Of a DNA stretch of 17,521 nucleotides, positions 17,032-17,521 are shown piece after piece. The notes under the pieces were generated by a model. The model saw only the letters and a list, made by a program, of their open reading frames with translations. It was not told the DNA's origin and searched no databases. The translations under genes were made by a program, and so were the position numbers. The stretch is from REEB95 sp050729835. Its GTDB lineage: Bacteria; Pseudomonadota; Alphaproteobacteria; ATCC43930; CGMCC-115725. Every line of letters begins with the position of its first letter. The stretch's first letter is position 1. The stretch lies in assembly GCA_050729835.1 (NCBI GenBank), contig JBOHLS010000040.1, positions 1-17,521 of the forward strand, given 5' to 3'.

Positions 17032-17088
17032 GGTTGGTTCACGGTCGCGCGTTCGGGCTCCACCAGCGACGCGAACCGGCCACCCACC

Positions 17089-17400
17089 GTGCAACTTGAC
17101 ATCCACACGCTAAGCGCAATCACCACCGCGCTGCTTCTCGGGATCGCGACGGTCCTCGGAACGTTGGCGCTGTCGAACAGCCGCCACCGTTCCGTCGTCG
17201 GCAGCTTCGCCGTCGGCTACGCGATGCTCGCCGGCGGTTTCCTCGGCCTCAGCCTGCGCAATCTCGTCCCTGAAGCCTTCAGCATCGTGCTGGCCAACTG
17301 CCTACTCGGCGGCGCGATCGTGCTGTTCTGGCGCGGCAGCCGCTACATGGTCGGCAAAACACCCCGCCGCCGGATCGAGATGGGCCTGATCGGCAGCCTA
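17089..17400 (+). pseudogene. Membrane N-terminus of a diguanylate-cyclase-like protein, cut by an IS630 element
   Basis: From GTG 17089 the peptide opens QLDIHTLSAITTALLLGIA. It alternates hydrophobic helices with short loops, including YAMLAGGFLGLSLRNLVPE and SIVLANCLLGGAIVLFWRGS. This layout and the 'LSIVLAN' helix are typical of the membrane sensor half of GGDEF (c-di-GMP synthase) proteins. After about 104 residues the coding sense ends at a CTA (TA at 17399-17400), where an IS630-like end begins. The GGDEF output domain is not in the window and, unless it lies beyond the element, is disconnected. The start codon is chosen because no better one exists after the stop at 17008. The cyclase call is inferred from the membrane part only. 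Confidence 0.6.
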
Positions 17401-17521
17401 GAGCGTCGGACAGTCAGCTTGAATCGGCGGGGATTCCTAAGAAGGTGGGTTTGTGATTCACTTCCAGGAGGAGGTGATTTGCGATGCCAAAAGCCTATTC
17501 GCTTGATTTGCGCGAGCGGGT
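17401..17521 (+). mobile_element. Left end of an IS630-like insertion sequence (runs off window)
   Basis: The element appears to start at 17401 (GAGCGTCGGACAGTCAGC) directly after a TA dinucleotide, the target duplicated by IS630/Tc1-type elements. It carries the transposase start 83 bases in. The other end and its matching inverted repeat lie outside the window. Confidence 0.7.
17484..17521 (+). CDS. IS630-family transposase, N-terminal fragment (runs off window)
   Basis: The peptide MPKAYSLDLRERV is the characteristic opening of IS630-family transposases, where it begins the first helix of a helix-turn-helix DNA-binding domain. A strong AGGAGGAGGTGA lies seven bases before the ATG. Only 12 full codons are present; the DDE catalytic part is outside the window. 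Confidence 0.82.
   Translation, partial: MPKAYSLDLRER

Overview
The window is GC-rich DNA with the codon use and gene content of an alphaproteobacterium. The best guess is a Rhodospirillales- or Hyphomicrobiales-like soil or freshwater organism. The basis is a single-chain fused indolepyruvate oxidoreductase, a PAS_5-type protein, a DUF2189 membrane protein, a C-terminal processing protease with an Ala/Pro-rich tail, and a GC-rich palindromic repeat of the type scattered through such genomes. The taxonomic call is inference, since no rRNA is present. No complete novel defence, CRISPR or secondary-metabolite system is visible. The notable theme is gene decay next to insertion sequences.

Layout. 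Both ends of the window lie inside insertion sequences. On the left is the N-terminus of an IS1595-type transposase, running off the edge on the minus strand. On the right is the N-terminus of an IS630-type transposase, running off the edge on the plus strand and inserted into a diguanylate-cyclase-like gene. Positions 0.2-2.5 kb hold a zinc-dependent aspartoacylase-family hydrolase, a low-GC PAP2 phosphatase, and a flavin-reductase-like gene broken by one in-frame TGA. Positions 2.5-4.0 kb (minus strand) hold a WaaE-like glycosyltransferase overlapping a TylF-like methyltransferase, probably a surface-glycan pair. Positions 4.2-9.5 kb (plus strand) hold a probable operon of fused indolepyruvate ferredoxin oxidoreductase, a small cupin and a CtpA protease.

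Positions 9.6-12.3 kb (minus strand) hold a basic Lys/Ala/Pro-rich protein, an AT-rich gap, tRNA-Leu(UAA), a CinA/MoaB-fold protein, and a DMT transporter with a histidine-rich tail that is frameshifted and lacks its first membrane helix. Positions 12.4-13.7 kb (plus strand) hold methionine aminopeptidase and a small secreted cysteine-containing protein. Positions 13.7-16.1 kb (minus strand) hold a PAS_5 protein, a composite pseudogene in which a twice-frameshifted membrane glycosyltransferase is joined to the C-terminal third of a LivF-type ABC ATPase, and an intact DUF2189 membrane protein. Positions 16.3-17.5 kb hold a YkoP-like conserved protein and the IS-interrupted cyclase.

Reading the whole. 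Housekeeping genes (map, ctpA, tRNA-Leu, oxidoreductase) are intact. At least four accessory genes are broken by a nonsense codon, single-base indels in C/G runs, a deletion fusion, or an IS insertion. This suggests an IS-active genome shedding accessory functions. Draft-assembly indel errors could explain some of the one-base shifts. They cannot explain the LivF fusion or the IS insertion.
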